Numbered from the stretch's first letter, positions 1 through 10,817 are shown. The stretch is 64,000 nt of DNA from UBA4465 sp002292365 (GCA_943788615.1 CALSQY010000004.1:558001-622000), one strand, 5' to 3'. The notes: generated from the letters alone by a model not told the origin. Numbers and translations are program-made.

Positions 1-2
1 AA

Positions 3-2948
3 ATAGAAGACAACCTCAAAGGAATTGTGGGGATCGATCGTTTTACCTCTACCTCAAAAGAAAACTCAGCAAATATATTGATAGAGGTGCTTAAGGGATA
101 TAATATCGATGCTACGCTTTCTGATGTAAAAAATGCAGTGAACAAGATTCCCTCGTTTCCTACGAACATGGAGCCCCCTATTATTGCTAAGCAAATATTT
201 ACCTCAGATGCCATTTCTATTGTCTTAAGTGGTGAAAATATTCCCTTAATGACTTTAAAATCATTTGGAAGAAAGGTAGAGGATGACTTGAGAAGCTTTG
301 AGGGAATCTCACAAATAAACGTTTCAGGGTATCCCGACGAGGAAATAGAAATTGCCTTGAACGAAGATAAAATGCGAGCCTATCAACTGACTTTTCAAGA
401 GATTGCGGCAGCGATAACCTCCACTAATATTTTGGTTACTGGGGGTTCTATTAAAACCTCTCAAGAAGAATACCTTATTCGGGTCAGTAACCGAAAATAT
501 TATGGGGTAGAATTTGACCAAATTATTTTAAAAAGCAATGAAAATGGTAAACTCATCAGGCTTCAGGATATTGCAGTTATCACTGACAAATGGTCTGAAT
601 CCCCAGATAGAGCCTATTTTAATGGCAAGCCCTCCGTCCAATTGAATGTAAAGGCTACGATATCTGAAGATTTGATAGAGGTAGCAGAAAATGTAAAAGC
701 CTATGTAACTGATTTTAATAATAAAAATGACAACCTCCAGTTGGCCATCATCAGTGATCGATCCGTGGTAGTAGTCGAACGTATCAATTTGCTCTTGAAA
801 AATGCCTTGCAGGGAATTATTCTTGTACTCATTTTTCTCGCTCTCTTCCTTAAGCCAAGATTGGCTTTTTGGGTCGCTTTTGGTTTGCCATTTGCCTTTT
901 TAGGTATGTTCATATTTGCAGGGTTTTTTAATGTAACCATCAACATCGTTTCTTTGTTCGGTATGATCATTGTCATTGGCATACTCGTTGATGACGGTAT
1001 CGTGATTTCAGAAAACATCTATCACCATTATGAAAAAGGGAAAACTCGAATGCAAGCAGCCATCGATGGTACGATGGAGGTTCTACCCGCCATCACCTCT
1101 GCCATTCTTACCACCCTTGTCGCATTCTCATCCTTCTTTTTTTTAGAGGGTCGAATTGGGGAGTTTTTTGGAGAAACGGCTACGATTGTTATTCTCACCC
1201 TAGGGCTCTCTTTAATTGAGGCATTGATCATTCTGCCTTCTCATATATCACACTCCAAATCGTTGACTAAAGCCCAAAAAACTTATTGGTTCAATGCTTA
1301 TGCAGATCAATTTATGTCATGGATGCGCGATAATATTTATGCTCCTACGCTGCGCTTTTATTTGAAAAATAAAGTTTTAGGCTTTGGGATCACCTTGGCC
1401 CTACTTGTATTGACATTGGGATCAATGGGTGGAGGCATCATCAAATTTTCTTTTTTTCCACAAATAGCCAGTGATCGACTACAAATAAGTTTGAAAATGC
1501 CTCAAGGTACTAATGAGGCCGTCGCAGATTCAATTATTACTCATATTGAAAATCAGGCCTGGAAGGTAAATGACTCACTTTCAGAATTACAAACTGGGAA
1601 TTTAGCTGTCATTCAGAATATCATCCGCCGTGTGGGTCCTGGGACATCAGTAGCCTCACTAACTATCAATTTACTGTCTGGAGAAACGCGTGATGCTCCG
1701 GCCTATTTGGTCTCATCCGCGATCGATGAAAAAGTAGGAAATGTAGATGGTACTGAAACATTAATTTATGGTTCTGGAAATTATTTCGGTGGTAAACCCA
1801 TTTCAGTATCCTTATTGAGTAATAATACCCAAGAGTTGAAAGAAGCCAAATTATTGGTCAAGAACTATTTAAAAGAGAATAACCTACTCAAGGATATTGA
1901 AGACAATGATCCCGCAGGCATAAAAGAGATAAAACTTGAACTCACAGAAAATGGCTATGCCTTAGGCTTCCGACTCAATACCCTGATAAATCAAGTACGA
2001 TCGGGATTCTTTGGATACCAAGCACAACGATTTCAAAGAAGAAGAGACGAGATCAAAGTATGGGTACGGTACGACAAAGAGACCCGCTCCTCTTTAACCA
2101 GTCTCGAAGAAATGCGTGTATTGAGTCCTTTAGGTGTACGCGTACCCCTCAGAGAAGTCGCCAATTATCAAATACAAAGAGGTGAGATATCGATCAATCA
2201 CCTCGATGGAGAACGAGAAATAAGAATTGATGCAGATCTTAAAAATCCAAAAACCAGTGCTACGGAAATCATCCAAGAGATCAAAACAGAGGTATTACCG
2301 ATCATTAATGCACAATATCCGAGTGTCAGCGCTTCATTTGATGGTCAAAGTAGAGAAGCCAATAAAACGACTTCATCCGCTGCGGCGACCATGCCTATCG
2401 TCTTTTTTATGATTTTTGCCATTATTGCTTTCACTTATCGTTCGATAAGCCAACCTCTGTTGCTGATGATTATGATTCCTTTTAGTCTGATTGGGGTTGC
2501 CTGGGGTCATTGGCTGCATGGTTATCCTATTAATATTTCCTCCTTTTTAGGCATCATTGCACTTATTGGAATTGTTGTGAATGACGGTTTAGTTCTTATT
2601 GGTAAATTTAATAGCAACCTAAGGGCAGGCATGAAGTTCGACGATGCACTATTGGAAGCCGGGAAGTCAAGATTTAGACCCATTTTTCTAACTTCTATCA
2701 CTACTGTCGCTGGTTTAGGGCCTCTTATATTTGAGAAAAGTTTACAAGCACAATTTCTCATACCCATGGCGGTCTCAATAGCTTATGGCATTTTAGTTGC
2801 TACACTATTGACGTTGGTCTTTTTACCCATGTTACTTGCCTTTGGAAATACGATGAAAGTCTTGACCCTCTGGTTGTGGACAGGGATTAAACCAGCAAAA
2901 GAATCTGTCGAAAGAGCTGTAAAAGAATTAAATATTAACCATGAATAA
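3..2948 (+). CDS. RND-family efflux transporter permease (5' partial)
   Basis: Inner-membrane proton-driven efflux pump of the AcrB/RND superfamily, normally part of a tripartite complex with a periplasmic adaptor and a TolC-like channel. The frame is open to the window edge, so the N-terminus is outside; a GTG at 27 is only an internal codon. The visible 981 codons contain the porter domain, a first transmembrane block with the proton-relay motif VDDGIVISEN (about codons 321-330 counted from 27), a second porter half and a second block with VNDGLVLIG. The gene overlaps the following outer-membrane factor by 8 bp, which indicates co-transcription. The adaptor is presumably upstream. Substrate cannot be told from the sequence. 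Family call is secure. Confidence 0.93.
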   Translation: MEDNLKGIVGIDRFTSTSKENSANILIEVLKGYNIDATLSDVKNAVNKIPSFPTNMEPPIIAKQIFTSDAISIVLSGENIPLMTLKSFGRKVEDDLRSFEGISQINVSGYPDEEIEIALNEDKMRAYQLTFQEIAAAITSTNILVTGGSIKTSQEEYLIRVSNRKYYGVEFDQIILKSNENGKLIRLQDIAVITDKWSESPDRAYFNGKPSVQLNVKATISEDLIEVAENVKAYVTDFNNKNDNLQLAIISDRSVVVVERINLLLKNALQGIILVLIFLALFLKPRLAFWVAFGLPFAFLGMFIFAGFFNVTINIVSLFGMIIVIGILVDDGIVISENIYHHYEKGKTRMQAAIDGTMEVLPAITSAILTTLVAFSSFFFLEGRIGEFFGETATIVILTLGLSLIEALIILPSHISHSKSLTKAQKTYWFNAYADQFMSWMRDNIYAPTLRFYLKNKVLGFGITLALLVLTLGSMGGGIIKFSFFPQIASDRLQISLKMPQGTNEAVADSIITHIENQAWKVNDSLSELQTGNLAVIQNIIRRVGPGTSVASLTINLLSGETRDAPAYLVSSAIDEKVGNVDGTETLIYGSGNYFGGKPISVSLLSNNTQELKEAKLLVKNYLKENNLLKDIEDNDPAGIKEIKLELTENGYALGFRLNTLINQVRSGFFGYQAQRFQRRRDEIKVWVRYDKETRSSLTSLEEMRVLSPLGVRVPLREVANYQIQRGEISINHLDGEREIRIDADLKNPKTSATEIIQEIKTEVLPIINAQYPSVSASFDGQSREANKTTSSAAATMPIVFFMIFAIIAFTYRSISQPLLLMIMIPFSLIGVAWGHWLHGYPINISSFLGIIALIGIVVNDGLVLIGKFNSNLRAGMKFDDALLEAGKSRFRPIFLTSITTVAGLGPLIFEKSLQAQFLIPMAVSIAYGILVATLLTLVFLPMLLAFGNTMKVLTLWLWTGIKPAKESVERAVKELNINHE

Positions 2949-4263
2949 ATTGAAAATATTATCCTTTGCTGCGATTTATCTGAATCTATATTTTCAAGGA
3001 ATCGGACAAGAATTACTCACCAAAGACCTCGCAGTGAAAATTGCCCTTGAAAATAATTTCGAAATTAAAGCAGCGAATAATCTAACAAAAATCGCTGAAA
3101 ATAATGCAGCTTTAACGAACAGTGACTTTCTACCTTCCTTATTAGGAAGTGCCGGTTCAACATTTGCTTCTACCAGTTCCGAAAATACATTTCAAGATGA
3201 CAGAGCTGTAAGTGTTTCAGGTGTTGAAACGGTTAGCCATAACGCAAGTTTGGCCTTAAATTATACTCTTTTCAATGGTTTTGGAAGGAAATATAACTAT
3301 CAAAAATTACAAGAAAATTATAATCTGACGGCATTACAAGCAAGAAAAGTGATGGAGAATACGCTATTCAATATTTTCTTCGCCTACTATGAAATCGCAC
3401 GACTTACACAAGATCAATTAAATCAGAATAAATCCTTAGCTATATCTAAAGAACGATTGACTAAAGCTATTTTTAGTTTTGAGTATGGACAAAGCACCAA
3501 ACTAGATGTCTTGAATGCTGAGGTAGATTTTAATAATGATAGTATCAATTATCTCAACATCAGCCAATCATTAAAAACTGAAAAAAATAACCTCAACCTT
3601 TTATTAGGAAGAAGCATAACTACCTATTTTGAAGTAGATACCACCCTTTCTTTTTATGAAGATCTAGCCTTTGAAGTATTATCAGATAAAGCCCATTCAA
3701 ATAATGTGGAAGTACTTGAGCAAAACAGTAATCTACGGAATGCGGAGACGAATATCAAGATCTCATCTGCAGCTATCATTCCGAGTGTAGGACTAAACAC
3801 TCGTTATAATTGGCAGAATAATGACTTTGGACCTGTTGGATTTCTTGCTGACCAACAATCCAATGGTATAAATATAGGGGCCGCGCTTTCTTGGAATCTG
3901 TGGGATGGAGGAAAGTCCAATACGCTCCGACAAAATACTAAAATAGCTCTAGAAAATGAATCCCTTTCAATGGATCAAACTTTATTAAATCTAGATCGCA
4001 ATTTGAATAATGCATGGACCAGTTATCAAACGGCTTTATTTATCATGATGGCTCAAAATAAAAATCTAGAAACCAACCAACGTAATTTTGAACGTACCAA
4101 AGAACAATACAACCTCGGGCAAATTACCTCAATAGCTTTCAGACAAGCCCAGCTTAATTTACTGAATGCACAGGTCAACTATAATAACGCACGTTACAGT
4201 GCCAAAAAATCTGAACTCGGTTTACTTCAATTGAGTGGTGATCTTTTACAGGCGAATTTTTAA
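2941..4263 (+). CDS. TolC-family outer-membrane efflux protein
   Basis: Outer-membrane channel of the RND system encoded just upstream. It is 440 aa, the usual size for the family, with an N-terminal signal peptide ending near GIGQE (residue 23) and two OEP repeats of long amphipathic helices. The pattern ALENNFEIKAANN near the start and the repeated region around residues 280-420 (NLWDGGKSN, then a long Asn/Gln-rich helix with YNLGQITSIAFRQAQ) are typical. Its ATG lies inside the end of the transporter gene, so the two are translationally coupled. No obvious defects. Confidence 0.92.
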   Translation: MNKLKILSFAAIYLNLYFQGIGQELLTKDLAVKIALENNFEIKAANNLTKIAENNAALTNSDFLPSLLGSAGSTFASTSSENTFQDDRAVSVSGVETVSHNASLALNYTLFNGFGRKYNYQKLQENYNLTALQARKVMENTLFNIFFAYYEIARLTQDQLNQNKSLAISKERLTKAIFSFEYGQSTKLDVLNAEVDFNNDSINYLNISQSLKTEKNNLNLLLGRSITTYFEVDTTLSFYEDLAFEVLSDKAHSNNVEVLEQNSNLRNAETNIKISSAAIIPSVGLNTRYNWQNNDFGPVGFLADQQSNGINIGAALSWNLWDGGKSNTLRQNTKIALENESLSMDQTLLNLDRNLNNAWTSYQTALFIMMAQNKNLETNQRNFERTKEQYNLGQITSIAFRQAQLNLLNAQVNYNNARYSAKKSELGLLQLSGDLLQANF

Positions 4264-6184
4264 AAGCCTTTTTTTTAGCAATTTTTGATACCATTTGATA
4301 AAAATAAATCAAAATGATCGTTAAAATCAATAGACCTATTAAACTACCTCCCAATGGATCATCGCTGATGGAAAAACTCCATTGAACCGCTGTTAATACC
4401 GCAATTAAAATACCGATCAACGCCTCACCCGTGATGAGTCCTGAAGCCATTAATAAACCTGCGTTTTTAGCTTGATCCACAGAGATGGATTTTTGAGCTT
4501 TTTGATACCCCTTCTCAAGCAGCTAAGCAATCAATCCTCCTATAAATATAGATGAGTCAAATTCAAAGGGTAGATATAAACCAACCGCTACCGCTAAAAC
4601 GGGCATTTTAAAATTGCTTTTTTTCCGTTTTAAATACTCATCTGCCAAAATGATTAAAACACCAATAAAGCCCCAGATAACAATGATATCCCAAGGTAAA
4701 TTACCATCAAATATACCCGAAGCAACACTCATCATTAGGGTAGCTTGGGGTGCTGAGAGTGGATTGGGATGTAGCAACGTAGGTAGGCCTATTCCCTTAG
4801 ATACCAATAATAACTTTAAAATAGGTGCGATGAGCAAGGTCCCCGAAACGACCCCTACCATTTGCATGATTTGCTGATTTCTTGACGTTGAACCTAAAAT
4901 ATGTCCTGCTTTCAAATCTTGCATATTGTCCCCCGCAATGGCTGCAGCGCAACAAACGATGGCTCCCACTAAAATGGCTCCCGCCGCTCCTTTTGCCGGA
5001 TCACTAGTACCCATTAATAATAATAATAAAGCGGTAGTCAGTATAGTTGCAATAGTGACTCCTGAAATAGGGTTATTTGAAGAACCTACCAGTCCCGCCA
5101 TATAGTCCGCAACGGCAGAGAATAGAAACCCTGCAACAATCATGATCAGGACATGAATAGGGTGATTGGAACATCTTTTATATGGGTCAAGCAAGTTAAA
5201 AAGATGGGTATAGTCATGACCCCGATACCAATCAATACCCATGACATCGGAGTGTCTAATTCCGTTCTGGAGGTCGTTGAAAGGGATGTACTTCCTTTTT
5301 TAAAAGCCTCAAGTGCTGCTTCAAGTGCTTGTCCAAGTGCGGATCGTAATCCCACTAATGCCCACAAACCTCCTACAATCATCGCACCTACACCTAAATA
5401 TCTAATATGAGAACTCCATATCTCTCCCCCTATTTGAACTGCTGAAAGCTCCTCAGGGGCACCTCTCAGTAAAATATATAGGGGAATACCTACATACCAA
5501 CTGATTACCCCTCCTAAAAAGACTAGAAAAGAAATATTTAACCTTACTATGTAGCCCACCGCCACGAGTGCAGGTGACAAGTTTAAACTAAAATAAAGAT
5601 AATAACGCTCTTTGAGAAGTATGGCCTTTTCAAAGAGGCCACTCCATAGATTTAGCGCCTAAAAACCAAACTTATAAAGCCCCTAATAGACTACCTATGA
5701 TTAAATATTTTATCGAATCTCCACCCTTTTCTCCCGTCTTGAGGACTTCTGCCGTGGCCACACCTTCGGGAAAAGCGAGTTTTTCTTTAACGATGAGCGC
5801 CTTTCGTAAAGGAATCGTAAATAAAACGCCCAAAACTCCACCGAAAATAGCAATCAAGGTGGTTTCTAGATAATTAAAGGACTCCCAATAACCCATAATA
5901 ACCAAAGTAGGTAGGGTGAAAATGATCCCTGCAGCTAAGGACTCTCCAGCTGATGCTGCAGTTTGAATCTAATTATTTTCAAGAATATTTGAATTTTTAA
6001 ATGCCTTTAAAACAGCCATAGAGATGATCGCAGCAGGGGTAGATGCAGATACCGTCAATCCTGAAAAAAGTCCAAAATAAGCATTGGCTCATCCCAAAAC
6101 AACGGAAAGTATCACCCCAATAATAACGGACTTAAGGGTCAACTCATTGCTCTTAGTCTCAGGTGAAATATAGAGTTTGTTCAT
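4262..6184 (-). pseudogene. OPT-family oligopeptide transporter, disrupted
   Basis: Remnant of an oligopeptide-transporter (OPT) family membrane protein. Starting from ATG at 6184, the translation keeps family hallmarks: a GLTVSAS segment, SAGESLAAG, AFPEGVATAEVLKTGE, SPALVAVGYIVRLN, GLVGSSNNPISGVTIATIL and a final AKNAGLLMASGLITGEALIG block. It is broken by in-frame stops at 6089-6091 (TGA), 5969-5971 (TAG), 5659-5661 (TAG) and 4523-4525 (TAG). Frame changes occur near 5675 and near 5160. The last frame has no stop before running into the convergent tolC-like gene (it would end at 4175), so the original terminus may also be lost. The mix of point stops and shifts argues for true decay, not sequencing error. 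Confidence 0.9.
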
Positions 6185-6284
6185 GATTTAAATAAAATTG
6201 ATAATGAGAAGACAAAGATGAACTTCCTTTATTATGCTTTCCTATTTAAAATGACGAATTTATCTCAAAATATCATTAAACAAA

Positions 6285-8402
6285 TCAATTTGGTCTTTTA
6301 ACCCATTCCGCCATTAATCGGATGGACTCTTTGAGGTAAGGATCTTTACTGATTTTTGCTCTATCTGATTCTGCAAAAAAAAGTTCTGTTTTAGCAACTT
6401 CTTCATCAAGTTTTTTTGATGACTCATTGGCCTCAGCTTCTTTTTGACGCATCGATAAATTTAATGACATAGACTTATCTTCATTAGCTGCTCTCTGCTC
6501 ATTAATATCGTTAACCAAATCTATCAGTTGTTTATCCTCTACTAAATGCTTTCTATATTCATCATAAAGGTCATCGAGAAGTTCAGACGAAACATCATAA
6601 GTAGATGAAAATTTAGAGGAACCTATCTCATCCCACGATAAAGCTGACGGACTTGAGCTCTCACCTACTTCGTCCGATGTGAAATAAGAAGGAAAGGCTA
6701 TATCCGGTCTCACTCCGGTGCGCTGCGTACTGCTTCCAGAAGCCCTGTAAAATTTTGCCAAGGTCATTTTAAGCTGTCCAAGGCTGATTTCTTGATTTTT
6801 AACTTTATCTCTCAAATCTCTCAAATCATCATTTTTTGAAAATTGATTGACTGCAATCTGCCGGTTGATGTAATTCAAAACAGGACGCTCCAAGCTCAGT
6901 AGACTTTGAACTGTCCCTTTTCCAAAGCTGTTTTCACCAAAAATGACTCCTCTTTTGTAATCCTGAATGGCTGCTGCAAAGATCTCTGAAGCACTGGCAC
7001 TGTATCTATTTTCTAATACAGCCAACGGTCCTTCATACATAACCTTGGAGTTATCATCTGACAAAACATCTATACTGTTGTCGGTATTGCGAACCTGAAC
7101 CACGGGACCTGAAGGAATAAATAAACCAGTCAAATCTATTGCTTCATCCAATGAACCTCCTCCATTATACCTCAAATCAATAACTAATGCATCCATCCCT
7201 ACCTTATTAAGACTGTCTAATAAAATACTCACATCTCGGGTCGTACTCTTGTAATCTTCAATACCTGCACTTCGCTCTTCAAAATCAATATAAAAACTAG
7301 GTAATGTAATCACACCCACTTGATAAGTCGCATCATCTTCAAAATAAGAAATGATTTCTCCTTTGGCTGATTCATCTTCTAATTTTATCTTTTCCCTAAT
7401 CATGCGTATCGTATCAGGCAATGCCGTCAAATCACCCTTACTCAATGTCTGAATCCTTACTACTGTTCCCTTGGGACCTCTGATCTTTTGAACCACTTCA
7501 TCTAACCTCAAACCCACTACGTCAACAAATTCACCGTAGTCTCCCTGAGCAACGGCTATGACTTTGTCTTTTTCGAAAATTCGCTTACTCTTAAACGCAG
7601 GACCGCCAGGCACGACTGAAACAATTTGTGTGTAATCTAGCTGCTGTCCTAATACTGCACCAATACCTTCTAGAGACAAACTCATATTGATTTGAAAGTT
7701 GTCTGAGGTAATCGGTGAAAAATAACTCGTATGGGGGTCATAGGCCGAGGTTAAGGCATTTAAATAGACTTGAAAAACATCTTCACTCTTGTTTTGATAC
7801 AAGGACTTGATCCGTCGCTCATTTCTATCTGATAATATTTTCTTCGCCTCATCCCAGTCTTTTTTTGCCAGCAATAAGTTCAAAGCCCTACCTTTTACAA
7901 TCAGACGCCATCGTTCATTGAGTTCTTCTGCACTGCTGGCCCAATCTATTTCATCAAGATCTAAATCATAGTATTCCTCCCTTTCATAATCAAACCCTTT
8001 TTCCAACATTTCAGGGATACGTGCATACTGATCTAATACCCGCGTTTGGTAGAGATTAAATATTTGAAATCCAAAATCTAATTTTTCTGCTAATAATTCA
8101 TCATCTAGTTGAAACTTGTACTTTTCAAAATAATCAAAATCTGATTGTAAGAAAAAAACTTTTGAGGGGTCTAATCCCTCAATATAATTGGCAAAGACTA
8201 CCGCAGACAGTGAATCATTTAACTTTAATTTTCGATAATGGTATTTTTCAAGATATGCTAAAGTGATAAATAAAGCTTTTGAATGTTCTGGTAAGGGGAC
8301 TAAAGTGACAAGCTCTTCCTCGGCGGCTGGCTGCTCTTGACCGGTTATTGTCGCCAAAACGGAAATTAGAACAACTAAATATATCAATAATCTTATCTGC
8401 AT
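6285..8402 (-). CDS. prc: Tail-specific (carboxy-terminal processing) protease, S41 family
   Basis: Periplasmic or membrane-associated serine protease of the Prc/Tsp type that degrades or trims proteins from the C-terminus. The protein has an N-terminal signal segment (MQIRLLIYLVVLISVL), a long N-terminal helical domain, a PDZ domain (around SLSLEGIGAVLGQ to RGPKGTVVRI), the S41 core with SASASEIFAAAIQDY and GKGTVQSLL supplying the Ser/Lys dyad, and a C-terminal Prc-type helical extension. ATG at 8402 is preferred to a TTG at 8432 because it starts the signal peptide directly. The gene lies just downstream of the ROK kinase on the same strand, probably as one transcript. Length of about 705 aa fits the family. 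Confidence 0.93.
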   Translation of the reverse strand: MQIRLLIYLVVLISVLATITGQEQPAAEEELVTLVPLPEHSKALFITLAYLEKYHYRKLKLNDSLSAVVFANYIEGLDPSKVFFLQSDFDYFEKYKFQLDDELLAEKLDFGFQIFNLYQTRVLDQYARIPEMLEKGFDYEREEYYDLDLDEIDWASSAEELNERWRLIVKGRALNLLLAKKDWDEAKKILSDRNERRIKSLYQNKSEDVFQVYLNALTSAYDPHTSYFSPITSDNFQINMSLSLEGIGAVLGQQLDYTQIVSVVPGGPAFKSKRIFEKDKVIAVAQGDYGEFVDVVGLRLDEVVQKIRGPKGTVVRIQTLSKGDLTALPDTIRMIREKIKLEDESAKGEIISYFEDDATYQVGVITLPSFYIDFEERSAGIEDYKSTTRDVSILLDSLNKVGMDALVIDLRYNGGGSLDEAIDLTGLFIPSGPVVQVRNTDNSIDVLSDDNSKVMYEGPLAVLENRYSASASEIFAAAIQDYKRGVIFGENSFGKGTVQSLLSLERPVLNYINRQIAVNQFSKNDDLRDLRDKVKNQEISLGQLKMTLAKFYRASGSSTQRTGVRPDIAFPSYFTSDEVGESSSPSALSWDEIGSSKFSSTYDVSSELLDDLYDEYRKHLVEDKQLIDLVNDINEQRAANEDKSMSLNLSMRQKEAEANESSKKLDEEVAKTELFFAESDRAKISKDPYLKESIRLMAEWVKRPN

Positions 8403-8436
8403 TAAAAATAATTTAAAAATGTCTAATATCAAGAAG

Positions 8437-9414
8437 TTAAGGATTCTGCTGATTCCAAACTAAAGCCGCTGCTCCCAAAATTGCTGCATTTTTATCTATC
8501 ATCCCAGAGGGCAATAACTTTACTTTTCCTTTGTAATAAGGTAAAAGATTGGCTTCAAGATATCGCTGAGTGGGTTCGAAAATCCATTTACCTGATTTCG
8601 CCAAACCTCCCAGCAAAAAAATAGCCTCAGGATGGGAAAACGTAACGAAATCCGCCAACTGCTCTCCTAAAATTTTACCCGTCATTTCAAAAGCAGCACA
8701 AGCAATTTCATCGCCATGCTCTGCAGCTCTAGTTATATCTTCACCATGTAAATTATTAAAAGAATAATTTCTAAGCTCGCTATCAGATACGGAATCTGAA
8801 AGTAATTCAAATATGGTCCGTTTTAATCCTGTTGAAGACACATAAGCTTCTAGCCCTCCTTTAACACCTAAACCGTCTAATCTACCCTCTCTATCAATAG
8901 AAATGTGACCCAATTCACCAGCCATGGCATCGTGTCCATAAATCAATGCCCCATTGGCGTAAATTCCTGATCCCAAACCTGTACCTAATGTGATTACTAT
9001 AAAATCACGCATCTTTTTGGCATCCCCATAGACTACCTCTCCAATAGCTGCTGCATTGGCATCATTGGTCATATAAATAGGCACATTAAAATGGGCCTTC
9101 ACCTTACTCACAAAAGGAATGATTCCTTTCCATTCTAAATTAGCAGCATGCTCAATGGTCCCACGGTAATAATTCGCATTAGGAGCACCAATACCTAGAC
9201 CCACCATCTCAAAATCAAAAAAAAGCTGTTTTTCTAAATATTGGATTTTTGATGCCAAAACTGACATATACTGATCTGCATCAGGATATCCCTGAGTTGG
9301 GAAATCTAAATGAGCATACATTTCACCTTTTTTATCGACGAAGCCCACCTTGGTCAAGGTACCTCCAATATCAATCCCTACTGCTAATTTTTTTGACATT
9401 TTATCCTTAATCAT
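8437..9414 (-). CDS. ROK-family sugar kinase (glucokinase-like)
   Basis: Cytoplasmic ATP-dependent sugar kinase of the ROK family. The phosphate-binding motif AVGIDIGGTLTKVGF sits at the N-terminus, the catalytic region is TNDANAAAIGE, followed by LGTGLGSGI and AGELGHISID. The usual ROK zinc site, CxCGxxGCxE, is replaced by GRLDGLGVKGGLEAY: the His of GHI is kept but all three cysteines are missing. Substrate is therefore uncertain; hexose or an N-acetyl sugar is likely. An internal ATG five codons in is an alternative start. The prc gene follows closely on the same strand. Confidence 0.88.
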   Translation of the reverse strand: MIKDKMSKKLAVGIDIGGTLTKVGFVDKKGEMYAHLDFPTQGYPDADQYMSVLASKIQYLEKQLFFDFEMVGLGIGAPNANYYRGTIEHAANLEWKGIIPFVSKVKAHFNVPIYMTNDANAAAIGEVVYGDAKKMRDFIVITLGTGLGSGIYANGALIYGHDAMAGELGHISIDREGRLDGLGVKGGLEAYVSSTGLKRTIFELLSDSVSDSELRNYSFNNLHGEDITRAAEHGDEIACAAFEMTGKILGEQLADFVTFSHPEAIFLLGGLAKSGKWIFEPTQRYLEANLLPYYKGKVKLLPSGMIDKNAAILGAAALVWNQQNP

Positions 9415-9534
9415 AATAACTAAGTTGCAATATGGTAATTGTTTAGATAATTAGGAATTGAAAAAAGGCAAATATTTTTTTTTAACAAAAAATATGAAAA
9501 ATCTTTTAAAGAATTATTAAAGAGATTAAACCCG

Positions 9535-9659
9535 TCGTAATCGTAAACTCCTTTTGTAAGGCAGAATAGAGCAACTCCTAATCGATAGTTTTATCATGAA
9601 GCAACTGTCTTTTAGTTAAACGTCAATAAATTACCCTAATTGTACGTTTTTACCGGCAA
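9535..9659. promoter_or_regulatory. Intergenic motifs upstream of the acyltransferase gene
   Basis: The roughly 280-bp gap between the divergent ROK kinase and the acyltransferase gene contains TCGTAATCG at 9535-9543, identical to a 9-mer in the LacI/amylase intergenic region (36305-36313). Just before the gene, TTACCGGCAA at 9650-9659 lies in a near-palindrome and resembles the centre of the palindrome upstream of susC (22782-22797). These may be operator sites for LacI-type sugar regulators; that reading is inference. Confidence 0.3.
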
Positions 9660-9695
9660 AAAATAAATATATTGTCAGCGAAAATAAAAACAATT

Positions 9696-10817
9696 ATGTC
9701 ACTTGATTCACCAACACCTATATCGAACCGTCTTTATTCCTTAGATGCCTTACGTGGGTTTGATATGTTTTGGATCATGGGTGCGGAGGCAATTGTTCAT
9801 TCAATCCATCAAGTAAATCAAAATCCCATCTGGGAAACCTTAGCTGATCAAATGATCCATCCTGATTGGCATGGATTTGCTTTTTATGATCTAATATTTC
9901 CATTATTTCTTTTCATAGCAGGGCTGGCTTCACCTTACTCGGTGGTAAAAGAACTAGAATTAGGGAAATCTAAAAGTCAAATGACTTTACGGATTATCAA
10001 AAGAACCATCATCCTCATTTTATTAGGTCTAATCATCAACCAAGGCATTCATATCATGCCCATTTCAGAAATCAGATTCGGTAGTGTACTCGGCAGAATT
10101 GGCATCGCTTATATGTTTGCTAATTTCATATTTATTTACAGTAAAAAAGAATGGATGAACTACCTCTGGTTTGCAGGACTATTGATGGGTTATTATTTGA
10201 TCCTGAAATTCACATCAGCCCCAGGTTTCCCGACAGGTGACCTTACACAAGCAGGAAACTTCGCCTCCTATCTCGATCGCCTCATCATGCCCGGTAAATT
10301 ATATTTAGGCAATCATGACCCCGAGGGATTAGCTTCTTCACTACCGGCCATTAGTACCGGTATTTTGGGTATTTTAGTAGGAAATTACATAAAAAACAAT
10401 GCATCAAATGGTACAAAAAAGTGTCTTAGATTGGCCATTGTTGGCATCATTTTTATTTTAATTAGTCTTATTTGGAACCTGGATTTCCCCATAAATAAAA
10501 ATCTATGGAGTAGTTCATTTGTGATGCTCACAGGTGGTATAAGTATCTTGCTTTTCACCCTATTCTACTATATCATTGACGTGAAAGGCTATCGGAAATG
10601 GGCCTATTTCTTCAAGGTCATAGGCGTAAATTCTATCCTGATCTATATATCTGGAACTTTTATTGATTGGGAATATACTACCCAAGGATTATTTGGATGG
10701 ATAGTAGAATGGATTGGAAACCCTTTCAGTATTGTCGCTATGTCTGTATTGTATGTGGGAGTAAAATGGGGATTCTTAAATGCCCTTTACAAGATGAAAA
10801 TCTTCTTGAAAGTTTAA
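9696..10817 (+). CDS. DUF5009 / HGSNAT-like membrane acyltransferase
   Basis: Multi-pass membrane protein of the heparan-alpha-glucosaminide N-acetyltransferase-like (DUF5009, YeiB/NagX-related) family. The diagnostic N-terminal motif is NRLYSLDALRGFDMFWIMG, followed by WHGFAFYDLIFPLFLFIAG, RIGIAYMFANF and about ten hydrophobic segments; the total of about 373 aa is typical. Members acetylate or otherwise modify amino sugars across the inner membrane, but the substrate of bacterial members is mostly unknown. ATG at 9696 is preferred to a TTG at 9672 because conserved sequence begins soon after. It stands alone on the plus strand. Confidence 0.82.
   Translation: MSLDSPTPISNRLYSLDALRGFDMFWIMGAEAIVHSIHQVNQNPIWETLADQMIHPDWHGFAFYDLIFPLFLFIAGLASPYSVVKELELGKSKSQMTLRIIKRTIILILLGLIINQGIHIMPISEIRFGSVLGRIGIAYMFANFIFIYSKKEWMNYLWFAGLLMGYYLILKFTSAPGFPTGDLTQAGNFASYLDRLIMPGKLYLGNHDPEGLASSLPAISTGILGILVGNYIKNNASNGTKKCLRLAIVGIIFILISLIWNLDFPINKNLWSSSFVMLTGGISILLFTLFYYIIDVKGYRKWAYFFKVIGVNSILIYISGTFIDWEYTTQGLFGWIVEWIGNPFSIVAMSVLYVGVKWGFLNALYKMKIFLKV

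Noticed and set aside
4614..4877. Plus-strand frame across the OPT remnant
   Set aside because: Opposite-strand shadow of membrane-protein codons.
6089..6091. In-frame TGA in the OPT gene as a selenocysteine codon
   Set aside because: Further TAG stops and two frame changes follow, no SECIS-like stem is evident, and the family has no selenocysteine at this site.
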